Assembly: GCA_958295665.1 (NCBI GenBank)
Contig: OY282558.1
Location: 184,180,015 to 184,244,014, forward strand
Length of the DNA stretch: 64,000 nucleotides
DNA from: Tipula vernalis
Lineage: Eukaryota > Arthropoda > Insecta > Diptera > Tipulidae
Direction: 5' to 3'
A program made the position numbers and the translations under genes. Shown here piece by piece: positions 12,215 through 23,532 of the stretch (the first letter of the stretch is position 1; every line of letters starts with the position of its first letter). The notes beneath the pieces are model-generated. The model saw only the letters and a program-made list of their open reading frames with translations, ran no database searches and had not been told where the DNA came from.

Positions 12215-13245
12215 GTACTGTACACGACTTCTTAGCAGGCTCCGATTTCCTCTCGCAATTTAACATGTCCGAACTTCTGACATTTGTAGCATTTTGGGCC
12301 TTTAGATTTATTAATACAATTCTTTCCGACATGACCAACTCGGCCGCAATTAAAACATCTGGGAACCCTTCTGAATTGAGATGATTTGGATTCATCGTTC
12401 GATTTCGGTAGTACCGGTCCACTCTTATGACTATTTTTCGACTTCTCCTTGATTTCTTCATAGTACCTCAGCTTCGCCTTGAACTCCTCGAATGTATTTG
12501 CTCCATACAACATCGCCTGGTTTGGTTCAAAATCGATAATTCCATCTATGGAATACTGTATTACCGCAGCATCCTCCAAATGTCCATTTTTGCCAAGCTC
12601 CCTCATCACTAATAAATAATTTGTGTACGATTCATTGGGTTGTTTTTTCTATTCGGCCATCTTTTTATGTATCACCGCACTGTTTTTTCTCTCCGGAAAC
12701 TCATCTTTTAATAGATTAATTAGCTTTTTCCACGTGTCAATTTCCTCCGCCACCCTCAATGAATTTTTTGCTGTCCCACTCAATAAGCGTTTTGCATAAA
12801 TAACCTTTTGTTGGTCTGGCCAACCTGTACAAACAGCTGTTTCATCGATGTCTTTTACCCACTTACCAAGCAAGTAATCGTCGTTTCCACTAAACTTGGA
12901 AAGAGATTCCTCAACATCTCTAAAAGTAAAAATTGAACAATTATTTGTGTTGGTTGACGTCGATGCACCACCCCTCAGCAGCTCATTTTCCTTCTTTAAA
13001 AGTTCGATCTACTTATCCTTCAGTTCTAACTCTTTTTTGCGAATTATTTCCATTTGGTTCGCTTGTTGTGCTTCGTTAGGGCTAGGCCCTACAATTGAAC
13101 TTCTCCGCGGTACTTCTTTTGCTAACACTCCAGGATCACTATTGATAGACTCAGGATCTACTGCACGCTTGAATATCTCGAACATTTTTTGCGTAAAAGA
13201 ATCATCGCCAAGGCTATTCTGTCTCTTTTTGTTTTTCTTAGGCAT
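12215..13245 (-). pseudogene. Gag of gypsy element, broken by stops
   Basis: Starts at ATG 13245 with a basic N-terminus (MPKKNKKRQ). A stop at 13009 interrupts a coiled-coil-like, lysine/glutamate-rich region. A capsid-like part follows (KWVKDIDETAVCTGWPDQQK, AKRLLSGTAKNSL, KLINLLKDEFP), then a stop at 12649, then LVMRELGKNGHLEDAAVIQY. Two zinc knuckles occur near 12260-12360, CFNCGRVGHVGKNC and CYKCQKFGHVK; the second lacks its final cysteine. Domain order is normal for Ty3/gypsy Gag. Confidence 0.85.
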
Positions 13246-13800
13246 GACCTACACGTAAAGTTATTCCACGAAGTATTTGCAACACTAAATATTAATCAGC
13301 AAATAATAATAATACAGCCAACTTTCTGTTCTGTTGTTAATTTTGATACCGATACTGATCACAAAACAGATGACCAACTTGAACGCACAATAAATGTACC
13401 GTTTTACAACTCGTTTGGTTTGTATAAAAATCGCAATATACTAAGTACCGTGTGATAATTTAATCGTAACGACCTTGATACAAAGTTGTTTGCAACGTGC
13501 TCCAAGTAATTTTCTATTTTTTAGGGATCCGACTAATATAACTTATAACCGTAACGCACTTGTAAGTTTATAATTAACACCACTTTGTTTTTTGAAACAA
13601 CACACCGTTCATGAACACCAATCCGATACACACTATTTATCACGCCTTCGATAGCAAAATGTTCTAAACGTAATGCCACATACGCTTTAAAACAAATCGC
13701 CAAATTTTAATCGAATGTTCTTTTATCGGAACACTAACGAATTCCGTGTATTCACCACTTTTTTGTTTATATATTAAATATATGTTATATTACCTTGCCG

Positions 13801-13819
13801 GATCCCGGTTGAGCCCCCA
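13801..13819 (-). promoter_or_regulatory. Primer-binding site of gypsy element
   Basis: In element orientation the bases after the 5' LTR read TGGGGGCTCAACCGGGATC, two bases inside the LTR end ACCTTACA. This resembles sites complementary to the 3' end of a tRNA-Pro, which start TGGGGGCTC. The position fits a site priming minus-strand synthesis. Confidence 0.7.
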
Positions 13820-13821
13820 AA

Positions 13822-13868
13822 TGTAAGGTATTTTCTTTTTTAAACAAAACTCGAGATGATGATGCTTT
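13822..13868 (-). repeat. Truncated 5' LTR of gypsy element
   Basis: Forty-seven bases nearly identical to the LTR edge at 9744-9790. The rest of the LTR is missing and is replaced by unrelated AT-rich DNA. Confidence 0.8.
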
Positions 13869-15590
13869 CAATCGCCCAATAAGATATATAGAATAAGAAA
13901 TTTAAAACTGAGCCGATACGACCCTTCGTTAATAGAACGAAAATCATACGTTAATATAGTGAAATAGATTAAAATTTTAATTTAAATATTGACTACTTAC
14001 TCGTACGTTGTAGCATTTATGATTCGATTCATATAAGATACGAAATACGTTATAATTTTAATGCAGCTAATACTATTTGTGGATGGATAGGTTCTTATTA
14101 TAGAAGAAATATTAATTAAATGGTAAATCACATTAACGAATAAATTCATACATTTAAGTTAGAAATTCATTATTCAAATGTAGGAAGAACGGAGTGCGCA
14201 GTGGTTATGAATAATTCACAAATATGATGATCATTTTCATAAATATATTGAAAATAATTCATAAAATGCAGAAACGGGTGCATAATTGATAATCAAAATT
14301 ACATAATATTTATATTTGGTGATTCATAGTAAGAATGAAAATTTTTGTGTTGTTTGATGACCAAATTCGTAAAATCTGTACAGCACAAGAAATAAAAAAC
14401 TTAAAATTTCGTTTTGTAATTCCTTTATTTTTTTTATTTCTTCTATTTCTTCTTAAAATGCAGTCAATTTAATTTCATAAAAATAAACATTAATTTTAAA
14501 ATAAATATAAATAGTAATTAAAAAAATATAATCGGATTAATAAACGCCATGTTGACAGGTTACATTCGAAATTGTTGATTTCTCCCATTTTCCTTTTGAA
14601 ATTCCATAGTAATTTGCTATTCTGTAAAATTAATAAATTAAATTACAATCACATGTAGATACTTTTATTTGCTTATGTTTGTTACCTGATCTGATCCAAA
14701 TAGGTACTCCAAAAGCGAGTTTAATACATGATTTTCTAAATTTGGTGGAATAGTAAACATTTTCTTACAGGCGCACTATAATAAAGCAGAGGTATTACAT
14801 ACTAACACAATAATAAATCACATAAATTATAAATTTACACATTATTTATCCAATGAATTTTAGGGTTTTCACACAAAAGTGTTTTCGTTTTAATTTCTCG
14901 GAATAAGAATTAATCATCGATCACAAAAGCGATGATTTTATTTAAGTTCTTATTAAAACGAAAATACGGACATAAAATGTCATATTTACCTGATTTCCTG
15001 ATACACACAAAAATTATTTTAATTTCTTACGATTTTTCAAACTATGTAAATGGTCGTTTCAAGCCGCACGATAATAGTTAATAATAAAGCGTATGAAATT
15101 TATTTACTTTCATTGTCCCAATCATGATTCAACTTTATGTAATTTTCGTAGATGCTAGAATAGATTCATCCCATCATTAATAATACAAACAAATATACAT
15201 TATGCTATTATGAAATTTGATATATTCGGACAAATAGAAATGTAATGGGATCGTTACGCATATGAATTTATTCGTAATATTCAAGTACTATAGAGCCACT
15301 TTCGTTAATATGATGAACAATAAGTATTTAAAATAAATTTTCATCATAGTCTTATTCATAAATATTATGAACTGTTCATAAATATGTTTTTTTAAATAAA
15401 ATCATGCAAGTTTCACTAATACGCAAACAACATGTGAATGTATTATAAGTATAGTACAGTAAATTAAACCATGTTTTAGTTTATGAACTGTGATTCGTTC
15501 TATTAACGCACAAACTTTCATGAATTTTTCTAAATTTAGTTTTTTTTAGGTAAATATAGTAATTTTTACATTAATAGTACGAATTATGGT
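13869..15590. other. AT-rich non-coding stretch, possibly bounded by short inverted repeats
   Basis: No coding resemblance. The phrase CGTTAATAGAACGAA at about 13927 recurs inverted (TTCGTTCTATTAACG) at about 15492. Many ATTCATAA and TTCATAAATAT words recur within. This could be a non-autonomous DNA transposon of about 1.6 kb, but terminal repeats are short and no target duplication was found. Confidence 0.3.
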
Positions 15591-15629
15591 TAATGAACCC
15601 ATTCGTAAATAAAATGCACTATATTTTTT

Positions 15630-15915
15630 TCAGTGAACAAGACGGTGCACCATACCATACTGCAAATCAAACAATTCAGTTTCTGCAACGAAAATTTCCT
15701 GTACTTCTGATGTCAGAAAGAGTCGACATTGACGGGCCACCCAGATCTCCAGATTTGGCCCCTCTGGACTTATTTTTGTGGGGTTATTTGAAAAGTAAAG
15801 TGTACGCCAAATCATTGCTATACCGCCGAGATGCTCAAAAAGTTAATGGAAAACGCAGAAAAAAGGGCCCATTTTGCTTTGGCCAATAAAGGCGGCCACT
15901 TAATTGATGTTGCAA
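15630..15915 (+). pseudogene. Mariner-type transposase C-terminal relic
   Basis: A plus-strand reading shows FSEQDGAPYHTANQTIQFLQ, then GPPRSPDLAPLDLFLWGYLK and, after a frameshift and a gap, LMENAEKRAHFALANKGGHL. The first aspartate (QDGAPYH) and the aspartates in SPDLAPLD match the catalytic pattern of IS630-Tc1-mariner transposases. The N-terminal DNA-binding half is missing. Bases following to about 16040 may be the 3' end of the element. Confidence 0.85.
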
Positions 15916-16019
15916 TGCTGCAATTGAAATTGCAAAGGACCAAATTGAATAAAAATACCTCATATACAGAAATCTGTTGTTTTTTTCAAAGTTATTCAAT
16001 GTTTACATACCCCCGTAAA

Positions 16020-16770
16020 AGATGGCGCACCCCTTCGGTTTTATTTTAATGACAACGACATATCATTTTGACTACACCATTCAAATAATTTATCAGGATC
16101 ATTTTGCAGTTCTCAAGACTCATGCTGGAATATGCCAGAAATATCATTTAGTAGGCCAAGGTAATATTTCATTAGAACGAATACCACCGTTTATTTCAAC
16201 GTATTGAACTAGAAGAGTTAAACACGATTTAAACCACGAATAGTTACCACCTCTAACACCGTACCGCGACAGCTTTTCCTATAATAGGAGTGACTGATTG
16301 ACTTGATCGAAAGCTTAAGAAAAGCCGGTGTAAATAACGTCAGCTCCAAAGCCAGAATGTAACGACCTAGTCGCATATTCTGTAAAGCATAATAAATTTG
16401 TTAGCGTAAAACGTCCTTGGAAGAATCCATGTTGACTTTGCATACGTTTCCCTTTAGTGTGAGGAAACAAATTTGTATGAACAATTTTTTCGAAAATTTT
16501 AGAAACACAGTTAAGTATTGAAATTGGTCTATAATGTGAAATGTCTGTGTTATCACTAAATTTTCTGGTACTTTCCAATGTTCAGGGAATTTACCTTCGC
16601 AAAGTGATTTATTAAATAATATCGTGAATAGTACACAGACGGTTCGAGCTACATTGCTTAGAAAATAAGGAGATAAATGATCGGTCGCAGGACCTTAATT
16701 TGTCTCAATTCTGGTTAGCTCTACTAACGTTTAAGTTTCAGCAATACATAAATTAGATAAAATGCTGCAT
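16020..16770 (-). pseudogene. LINE relic B, N-terminal reverse transcriptase
   Basis: On the minus strand: GPATDHLSPYFLSN, FNKSLCEGKFPEHWKVPEN, DISHYRPISILNCVSKIFEK, MQSQHGFFQGRFTLTNLL and, after a stop, LLWEKLSRYGV-like sequence ending YVEINGGIRSNEI. These are the first reverse-transcriptase blocks in order. The GVPQG block expected next is absent. It adjoins the older relic A in the same orientation. Confidence 0.85.
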
Positions 16771-16779
16771 TGTTTGTAT

Positions 16780-18166
16780 AATATCTCATTGTTATTTCTG
16801 GAATTGTGCAATCCAAAATTGTAAACTGATATCCCACTAAAATTGCAGATATCAAACTTCGAATTTTTTAATACTATTGCTTTCATTTTAGTGGCATTCA
16901 AACTCAAAAACTTTTCTTGAGACCATTCAACAATTTATTAGTTTAATGTTATCACATTAATTCTTCATATGAACATATGAAGAGGTTTATAAATTTGTAA
17001 ATCATTAGGAAAAATGTGATATTTGGAATAATTAATGGTATTTGGTAAATCGTTGATATACATTAAAAATAATATAAGTCCAAGAACTGACCCTTGTGGA
17101 ACACCAGCTTTAACATTCAAGCGTTTACTAATGACAGCCTCTGCATGTACCTCTTGACATCTGTCTGATATGAGAAAATTAATTTAACAGCAGAGAGCCA
17201 AACGCAAATTTGTTAATTAATTTATCAATCAAAATTGTATGTCTAATATTATCGAACCCTCATCAATATTTTTCATTAAATTATTAACACTATTTAATAA
17301 TGTTGTGGTAGTATTATGATATTTATGCCTGTGAAATACTTCACAAAATAAAATCCCTAATTTTCCCTATACGTATATATTTTATGTGGTGGTAACTTAT
17401 TCGCCTAAATGCCATTTTCTTAGATAAGATTTTTCAACTAATCATCTTTCAGGGGAAATCCAATATTCAATTTAATTTAAAAGACAAGATTTAAGCAGAT
17501 TTATTATTCAAAATGACTAAAGCAAAAACGGGTCATTGGCTTTATATTTTGATTTTATGTAAAATTAAATAAATAGCAGGCCCATTGAAACATATTACAT
17601 ACCGTCAGTTGCACCAAATTCAAAGTCGCAATCCGTTCAACAAAAATCAAAAGATTGACATTCGAATGTAAAATGTAAGATATATGTAACATGTATGTAA
17701 AATGTTACATGGTCGATCCTAGGTGTCGGCGATATAAATAACAGGCAATATGTATACGGAATGTAGCAGCTCGTTTCAATGAAAAAATCTCTGCAACAAA
17801 AAACTGACATGCGAATATGGTTTCTAGGATATCTGTTGTATTGGCAGCAGTAACGATTTCTTTGTTAAACCATGGATCATATTGTAACCAGGTTTTGATA
17901 GTCTTTAATGGAAAATTTGATTAAATTAATTAACAATTTGACAATTAAAAAATTCCATAATTTCGTCAATTTCTGATAAACTAAATAATTTAGCCCAATC
18001 TAAGCGTGAACATTCTTACAAAAATCTACCATTATTTATTGCCTTAAAATTACGGTAGCTGATATTAACCGGAGTTCTATCGAATGAAGTATCGTCCCAA
18101 CAAAAAATCATATCGAGATCATCAAATCCAATAGAAATTTGATTAAAAAACTATACTTTGTCAGTG
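16780..18166 (-). pseudogene. LINE relic A, endonuclease end to reverse transcriptase (split copy)
   Basis: From 18166 downward: the end of an AP-endonuclease and linker (ISIGFDDLDMIF, NISYRNFKAINNGRFL, SRLDWAKLFSLSEIDEIMEF), then YDPWFNKEIVTA near 17870, then after a gap HNTTTTLLNSVNNLMKN near 17300 and KAGVPQGSVLGLILFLMYIN near 17090, where the catalytic box has decayed to FPNDL, and EWSQEKFLSLNATKMKAIVL near 16900. Stops are frequent. The upstream half of the endonuclease lies at 22520-22740, on the far side of an inserted LTR element. Confidence 0.85.
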
Positions 18167-18170
18167 CTAG

Positions 18171-18452
18171 TTTAGTATTTTAACCCAACAGCTCATAGGG
18201 AGTTGCCCTTCTGGCAAACTAGTGGTATAAAATTATTGGTTGGTGGGTGAACTGCACCTAAGTTCATAATGTAAAGAGGAAAAGAAAAGAAGGATGGAAG
18301 ACAACTTCCAGATTGAAAAAAAATACAGTGGAACAAGAGATCTCGTGTAGTGGGAAAAGAATAATAAAAATGAAGTAAGAGAAAAATAAAAAAAGAAAGA
18401 AAATCTATAATAAGTGTGTGTGTTTTTGATCATCTAAGAGAATAAGACTAAA
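18171..18452 (+). repeat. 5' LTR
   Basis: Aligns with 22237-22515 over its whole length with a handful of differences (for example TTTTAACCCAACAGCTC against TTTAAACCCAGCAGACC near the start, and an extra GTGT near the end). Bounded by CTAG. Confidence 0.93.
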
Positions 18453-18564
18453 GTTCAGAAGTGGGGTAAATCCTTAAACAAGTGAATTAGATTATTATTA
18501 TTATAAAAAAAAAAAAATAATAATAATTCCTAATCGTGATTTACTAAAGCAAACGTGTTAATAA

Positions 18565-19325
18565 AATGGCACCGAGAAAAAATAAAACCACCAATAAAAT
18601 ATAGAAGTATTGCAGCCTGTACAAGTGGTCGGATGAAGCGACCTTATTATATGCAATAACAAGGCTAGGAGGTGCACCAAAGCTATTTTATGAGGCCATC
18701 GATAGCGAGATTAAGTCATTTGAAGGTTTGAAAAATGCACTGATTAAGCAATACGGCCAATTGGAGGACGAGGCAGATGTTTTCTACAAATTATTAAAAA
18801 ATATTTATAGTAAAGATCAAGCATACGAGATGTATGTCATGAATACATACGCTATAGGAACATCAGGTGGTTTAAGTGAGCCAGCAGTAGTTAAATATAT
18901 CTTGAGGGGATTGTCAAGGGACGAGATATATAATTGGATCAATAAGCCAATATGTAATACAATTCACGAGCTGACGGAACGGATTAAGTGGGCGGAATCT
19001 AATATAAAGAGTATTCGGGCAGTAATAATAAAAAGAAGCCGGAAGACTATAGAAAGAACAATGGGTATAACATAGAGGTAAAATGCCATAATTGTAGACA
19101 ATATGGTCATAAGGCAGAGCAATGTTCGAGAGCAGTAAAGTGCTATAATTGTTTGCAAAGTGGACATCATGCACCTGAGTGCAAACAAACAGTGGCAGCT
19201 GAAAAGTGTGACAGATGTAACAAATTGGGGCACAACGAAAGCATATGCAGGGTTAACATTAATACGAACCGGAAACAACTATATTCCATATGTGCTACGT
19301 CAGAACCTCAACAGGAGCAAGGATA
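18565..19325 (+). pseudogene. Gag relic of gypsy element with three zinc knuckles
   Basis: An ATG at 18565 begins a basic peptide that stops after 12 codons. Beyond a frame change, a capsid-like part is readable (ATLLYAITRLGGAPKLFYEA, LKNALIKQYGQLEDEADVFY, EPAVVKYILRGLS). Between 19078 and 19260 three knuckles occur: CHNCRQYGHKAEQC, CYNCLQSGHHAPEC and CDRCNKLGHNESIC. The capsid and knuckle regions are now in different frames. Confidence 0.88.
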
Positions 19326-19326
19326 A

Positions 19327-20040
19327 GTGAATGTCAACACAGAGGGAATGCTGCCATCGCAGGTAGTAATAAATAATTATATTTTTAAAGTTAATGTATT
19401 GTTAGATTTAGGCAGTAGCGTAAGCATAATTAGAGAAAATTTGTTAAATGATTTAGACGGAATAGTAAATATAGATGAGTTCACATCAATGGAAGTATGT
19501 GGAGTAAACGATTCTAAAGTAAGGGTTATAGGGATTTTAAAAGGTAGGATAAAAAGTAGAAAATAAATTATATCCAGTAAAGTTTTTGGTGGTACCCGTT
19601 GAAACGATGAAATTAGATGCTATTTTAGGAAGAGACTTTATAAATAGTAATAATTTTAATATTGTAAAAATAGTATCAAAGGAGGGTAATGAGAACATTC
19701 AGGGAAACATGGCAGAAAATAATGAATTTGACATACATTTGATGCAATCAGTAATAAACTTAGATGATGAATTTTATGAGGAAGTAGAACCAGTACAGTT
19801 AGATGTAGGGGATAGTTTGGAAACTAAAGGTTTAGAAAGAGAAGTAGGGAAACTATATTTAGAACATTATAAGAATCGAGTAAGTGATGAGTCAAAAAGG
19901 GTCGGGCAAGAGGTCGAAATAAAATTAAAAGAGGATAGAAAGTTCAGTATCACTTCAAAGAGACTTAGTACGTTTGAGACAATAGAGTTAAATAAACTTA
20001 TCGAAGATTTGTTACAGAAAGAAATAATAAGAGAAAGTTA
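19327..20040 (+). pseudogene. Protease and pol N-terminal relic
   Basis: The protease part reads VLLDLGSSVSIIRENLL, with DLG in place of the usual DT/SG active site, and continues after a stop and frameshift as LDAILGRDFINSNNFNIV near 19605, the typical protease end. An acidic linker follows, then [15 protein letters not shown], the entry to reverse transcriptase, and a stop at 20041. The altered active site and the frameshift make it dead. Confidence 0.83.
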
Positions 20041-20835
20041 ATCTTCGTATTCAAGTCGGGTAGTGTTATTGAAAAAAAAAAAAACGGAACTTATAGATTA
20101 TGTGTAAATTATCGACCTTTAAACAAATTAGTAGAACGAGACCGGTATCCATTACCAGTAATATAAATTCAATTAGAAAAACTTCAAGGGAAGATTTATC
20201 AAATGGATTTTACTACGTCGATTTATAATTATAGCTTCACAAACCATAACACAACATTTAGAGATATTGACGAGAGTATTAACAAGATTGTCCGAGTGCA
20301 GAGTAAAGTTACAGTTAGGAAAGTGTAAATTCCTAAAGCAGTTTATTGAATATTTAGGGTATAACATCACACAGAATAGAATATCTTTGGCTGATAAACA
20401 TATATCTTCTATCAGAGAGTAGCCTTTGCCTATAGATAGAAAACCATTACATCGATTCATTGGTTTAGTAAGATATTTGCGTAAGTTTATTAAAAATTTC
20501 AGTGTTATAATAACTCCGATGTTAGATCAGTTAAATAGTAAGGAAGATTTTCATTTTGGGAACGAAGAAGCCAAATCATTTTATACAGTGAAAGAAAAAC
20601 TAATCTCCAAACCCGTGATAAGAATTTACTCGCCAGAAGCAGAAACAGCAAGAAAGAGAAGATGGTTTCTGTGCTTAGAACAATTTGATTATAATATAGC
20701 TTATCGACGGTCAGAGAACATGAGGCATATAGACACTTTAAGTCTAGCTACAATTTATACGTTAGATACAGAGACTAATTACAATATTCGAGGAGAGCTT
20801 AATAGTAGAACAAAGTTTAAACGAACACATTAAAA
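20041..20835 (+). pseudogene. Reverse transcriptase/RNase H relic with palm and RNase H core deleted
   Basis: [20 protein letters not shown] is followed by KLQGKIYQMDFTT and then jumps directly to the thumb (HLEILTRVLTRLSECRVKLQ, FLKQFIEYLGYNI). The catalytic box between them is gone. RFIGLVRYLRKFIKNFS and the connection follow, then at PEAETA a second jump to RRWFLCLEQFDYNIAYR, which is the RNase H end. Two internal deletions have therefore removed both active sites. Confidence 0.88.
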
Positions 20836-21780
20836 AGTTAAAAGAAAGGATTTTAGAAAAAGGGGAACATAAAGAGTACGAAATTAGAGAAGGGTTAGTT
20901 TACAAAAAGATGAGAGATAAATTATTGTTAGTGGTACCAGAAAAGATGCAAGAGTCAGTTATCTAAAAATACCATAATGAAATAGGGCATTTTGGAGTAG
21001 ACAAAGTATGCGAAGTTATAAGAAGATTATTTTACTTTCCTAAAATGAGGGAAAAGGTATTAGAACATATAAAAAATTGTGTAGTATGTATTTCGTATAA
21101 TCCGAAATTACGATTAGATAGGGCAAAACTACATAACATAGAGAAGGGTGATACACCGTTTGAGATGGTACATATAGATCATCAGACGGTTTTACTAAAT
21201 ATTTAAGGTTATTCGCAACCAAGACGACGAATACCAAGGAGGTATTGAAGCATGTAAAGAGTTACATACTGACGTATTCTACCCCGAAGGTATTAGTATC
21301 GTACCGAGGATCCGCTTTTACTTCTAATAAGTTTCAAGACTTTGTAAAAGAATACGGAATAAAGCATGCTTTAAACGCAACAGCGTGTCCACAGGCAAAT
21401 GCCCAAATAGAGCGGTATAATCGGACACTTGTACCATTACTAAGTAAATTGATAGAAGAAAAAGGAAATGATTGGGATACCTGTTTAGTGGACGCCGAGT
21501 TTTTGTTGAATAATACATGGAATAGATCTATTCAGGAAATACCCTCAAAACTTTTATTTGGAGTAATACAGAAAAGAAAGCTAGACGAAGGACTTACAGG
21601 ATTTCTAGAGGAATTAAATGATAGGGAAAACCGGAATTTAAATGAGCTTAGAGAAAAGGCAAGTCAAAATATAGTAAAGTTACAGCGATATAATAAGCAA
21701 AAACATGATGAGAAGTGCAGTAAAGAACCAAGCTATAAAGAAGGAGATTTAGTAGTTGTCAAAACTAAAATAAACTAAAC
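20836..21780 (+). pseudogene. Integrase relic with part of the core deleted
   Basis: The zinc-binding region is seen near 20970-21090 (YHNEIGHFGVDKV, then HIKNCVVC). After MVHIDH the sequence passes to KYLRLFATKTT in another frame, so roughly half of the core is shortened. Then VSYRGSAFTSNKF, where the catalytic aspartate before RG is tyrosine, and CPQANAQIERYNRTLVPLLS with the glutamate kept. The C-terminal region (KEPSYKEGDLVVVKTK) ends at a stop near 21780; the following GPYKIRK-like tail continues out of frame to about 22050. Confidence 0.88.
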
Positions 21781-22236
21781 TAAAAACCAAACTAAAAAGA
21801 AAATTTAAAGGGCCTTATAAAATCAGGAAAATATTAGACAAAGATAGATACGTTGTAGGAGAAATAGGTAATGAAGGGATAAAGGATAAAACCGATCGAA
21901 TCTTAGATCCTAGATACATCAGGTTATGGAGAGTTCAGGAACCAGATGTCGGAGATGGACGAATTCAGGTAGACAGAATTATAAACAATTTGTCAGAAGA
22001 GGAGTACGAGGAAGTGGAATATCTAGATAGTTCCGACAGTGATTCAGAAGAATAGTTTGAACACGTATAATATCAAGATAGCGATTAAAAAAAAATATAT
22101 TTAAATAAGAATAATTATGTAATTCTATGTTAAGTAACTAGTTATTAAGTATGAATTCGAAAAAAAAAAAAATGTAAACAAATAATAATTTTATATCAAG
22201 AGCATATCGGGGCGGTAGACGTCAGGTTGGCCGAGC

Positions 22237-22515
22237 TTTAGTATTTAAACCCAGCAGACCATAGAGAGTTTGCCCTTCTGGCAAACTAGTGGTATAAAAT
22301 TATTGGTTGGTGGGTGAACTGCACCTAAGTTCATAATGTAAAGAGGAAAAGAAAAGAAGGATGGAAGACAACTTCCAGATTGAAAAAAAAAGCAGTGGAA
22401 CAAGAGATCCCGTGTGGTGGGAAAAGAATACTAAAAATGAAGTAAGAGAAAAATAAAAAAAGAAAGAAAATCTATAATAAGTGTGTTTTTGAACATCTAA
22501 GAGAATACGACTAAA
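22237..22515 (+). repeat. 3' LTR
   Basis: Matches the 5' LTR at 18171. Followed at once by the target duplication CTAG and by LINE sequence. No strong polypurine tract could be picked out just upstream. Confidence 0.93.
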
Positions 22516-22519
22516 CTAG

Positions 22520-22740
22520 TTATAATCATATCTAGAAGGGGGAACTATTACTGTGGCTAGGAAAATGAGTGGCTTCAATAGTGTTTACATAAGTCAATGA
22601 TAAATTCTCAACTATTGAAATATACTTACGAGTTTCGGAAGATTGATTCAAATAGTTACTGTTAAAATCACCTACAATAATAATATCGCTATATTTTGCA
22701 GATAAATCACTCAAAATTTTTTCCAACTAAACGTTTGTTG
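22520..22740 (-). pseudogene. LINE relic A, endonuclease part (other side of the LTR element)
   Basis: The minus strand reads LEKILSDLSAKYSDIIIVGD followed by FNSNYLNQ, IVENLSLTYVN and EATHFPSHSNSS, the middle of a LINE AP-endonuclease including the GDFN box. It connects with the endonuclease end found below 18166 once the LTR element and one CTAG are removed. Confidence 0.85.
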
Positions 22741-23530
22741 CAGCTCATTCTTTTACTTATTCACTATGCCACAATTAATTGGTCCGCACATAACAAAAAC
22801 AACACCGGTTTCATTTGCAAACAAATGTACCTATCATTTAACAATCATACCAACTGCGCAACAAAAACAAAACACGAAACACAAAACAAAATAAACAAAA
22901 TTAAATTTAATAATCAGTCTGCTATCGTTCTCTCGATCTTCAAAACGGCGACATGCCGCACACCTCGCGCGGTATTAAAATGGTGGTGAAAAACAAATTA
23001 ATTTGTGTATAAATTATTTCAACTAAATAAACAAATTTTTACAAAATTAATTTAAAATGAAATAAATAGATTTTAATAAATAAATTAAATTAAATGAAAA
23101 ATAGAATTTATTTACTAATGGAATTGAACACGCGGTTTTTCTTAATTTTTTTTTTGGGTAATAAATTTGTGCACACCTGGTACAAACCCGTACTAAGTAA
23201 ACGGTAGGCACCAATTTTTATTTCTCTATCCTCTCCCGGGCTCCGCCCCCTTCCCCCCAAACGTGTGGTTGTTTGTATTGAAAATAGGTGGCGGTATTGT
23301 ACCAAATGTGTCTGAGATATTTGAGATGTTTATTTAGTACAAAGTAGTGAGTACAGAATCAAACCCACAACATGCTGTAAAGTGTTGTTCAAATACAGTT
23401 ATACATATTTAATAGTCGAAATGGGTTACATTTCGGATAATTGTAGAGATAAACGAATGGAATAAATTGATTACATGAGTGAATCACTCACTACATGACT
23501 CTCCGCAAGTAAAATCCCTCTAAAAAGAAT
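22741..23530. other. Unassigned stretch, possibly flank or LTR of the next gypsy relic
   Basis: AT-rich to 23150, then a GC-richer patch (CTCTCCCGGGCTCCGCCCCC) near 23232. Its position just downstream of the pol end at 23533 would suit a 3' LTR of the minus-strand element, but no second copy was found in the window. Confidence 0.3.
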
Positions 23531-23532
23531 GT

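Larger units (their letters stand above)
9744..13868 (-). mobile_element. Ty3/gypsy LTR retrotransposon, internally deleted, 5' LTR truncated
   Basis: Gag, protease, reverse-transcriptase tail and integrase follow one another on the minus strand. A block beginning TGTAAGGTATTTTCTTTTTT occurs at 9744 and again at 13822, with one mismatch over 47 bases; these are the same inner-to-outer edge of the two LTRs. At 13869 similarity stops abruptly, so the 5' LTR is cut. Large internal segments of pol are missing (see separate entries), so this copy cannot move on its own. It abuts the (AT)n array at 9740. Confidence 0.88.
18171..22515 (+). mobile_element. Ty3/gypsy LTR retrotransposon with both LTRs, inserted into a LINE
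   Basis: Two LTRs of 282 and 279 bases begin TTTAGT and end ACTAAA. The 4-base target duplication CTAG is at 18167-18170 and 22516-22519. Flanking DNA on both sides belongs to the same LINE, so this is a clean nested insertion. Gag, protease, reverse-transcriptase and integrase remnants lie in order, but stops, frameshifts and deletions make it defective. Total length of 4.35 kb is short for an autonomous gypsy element. Confidence 0.95.
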
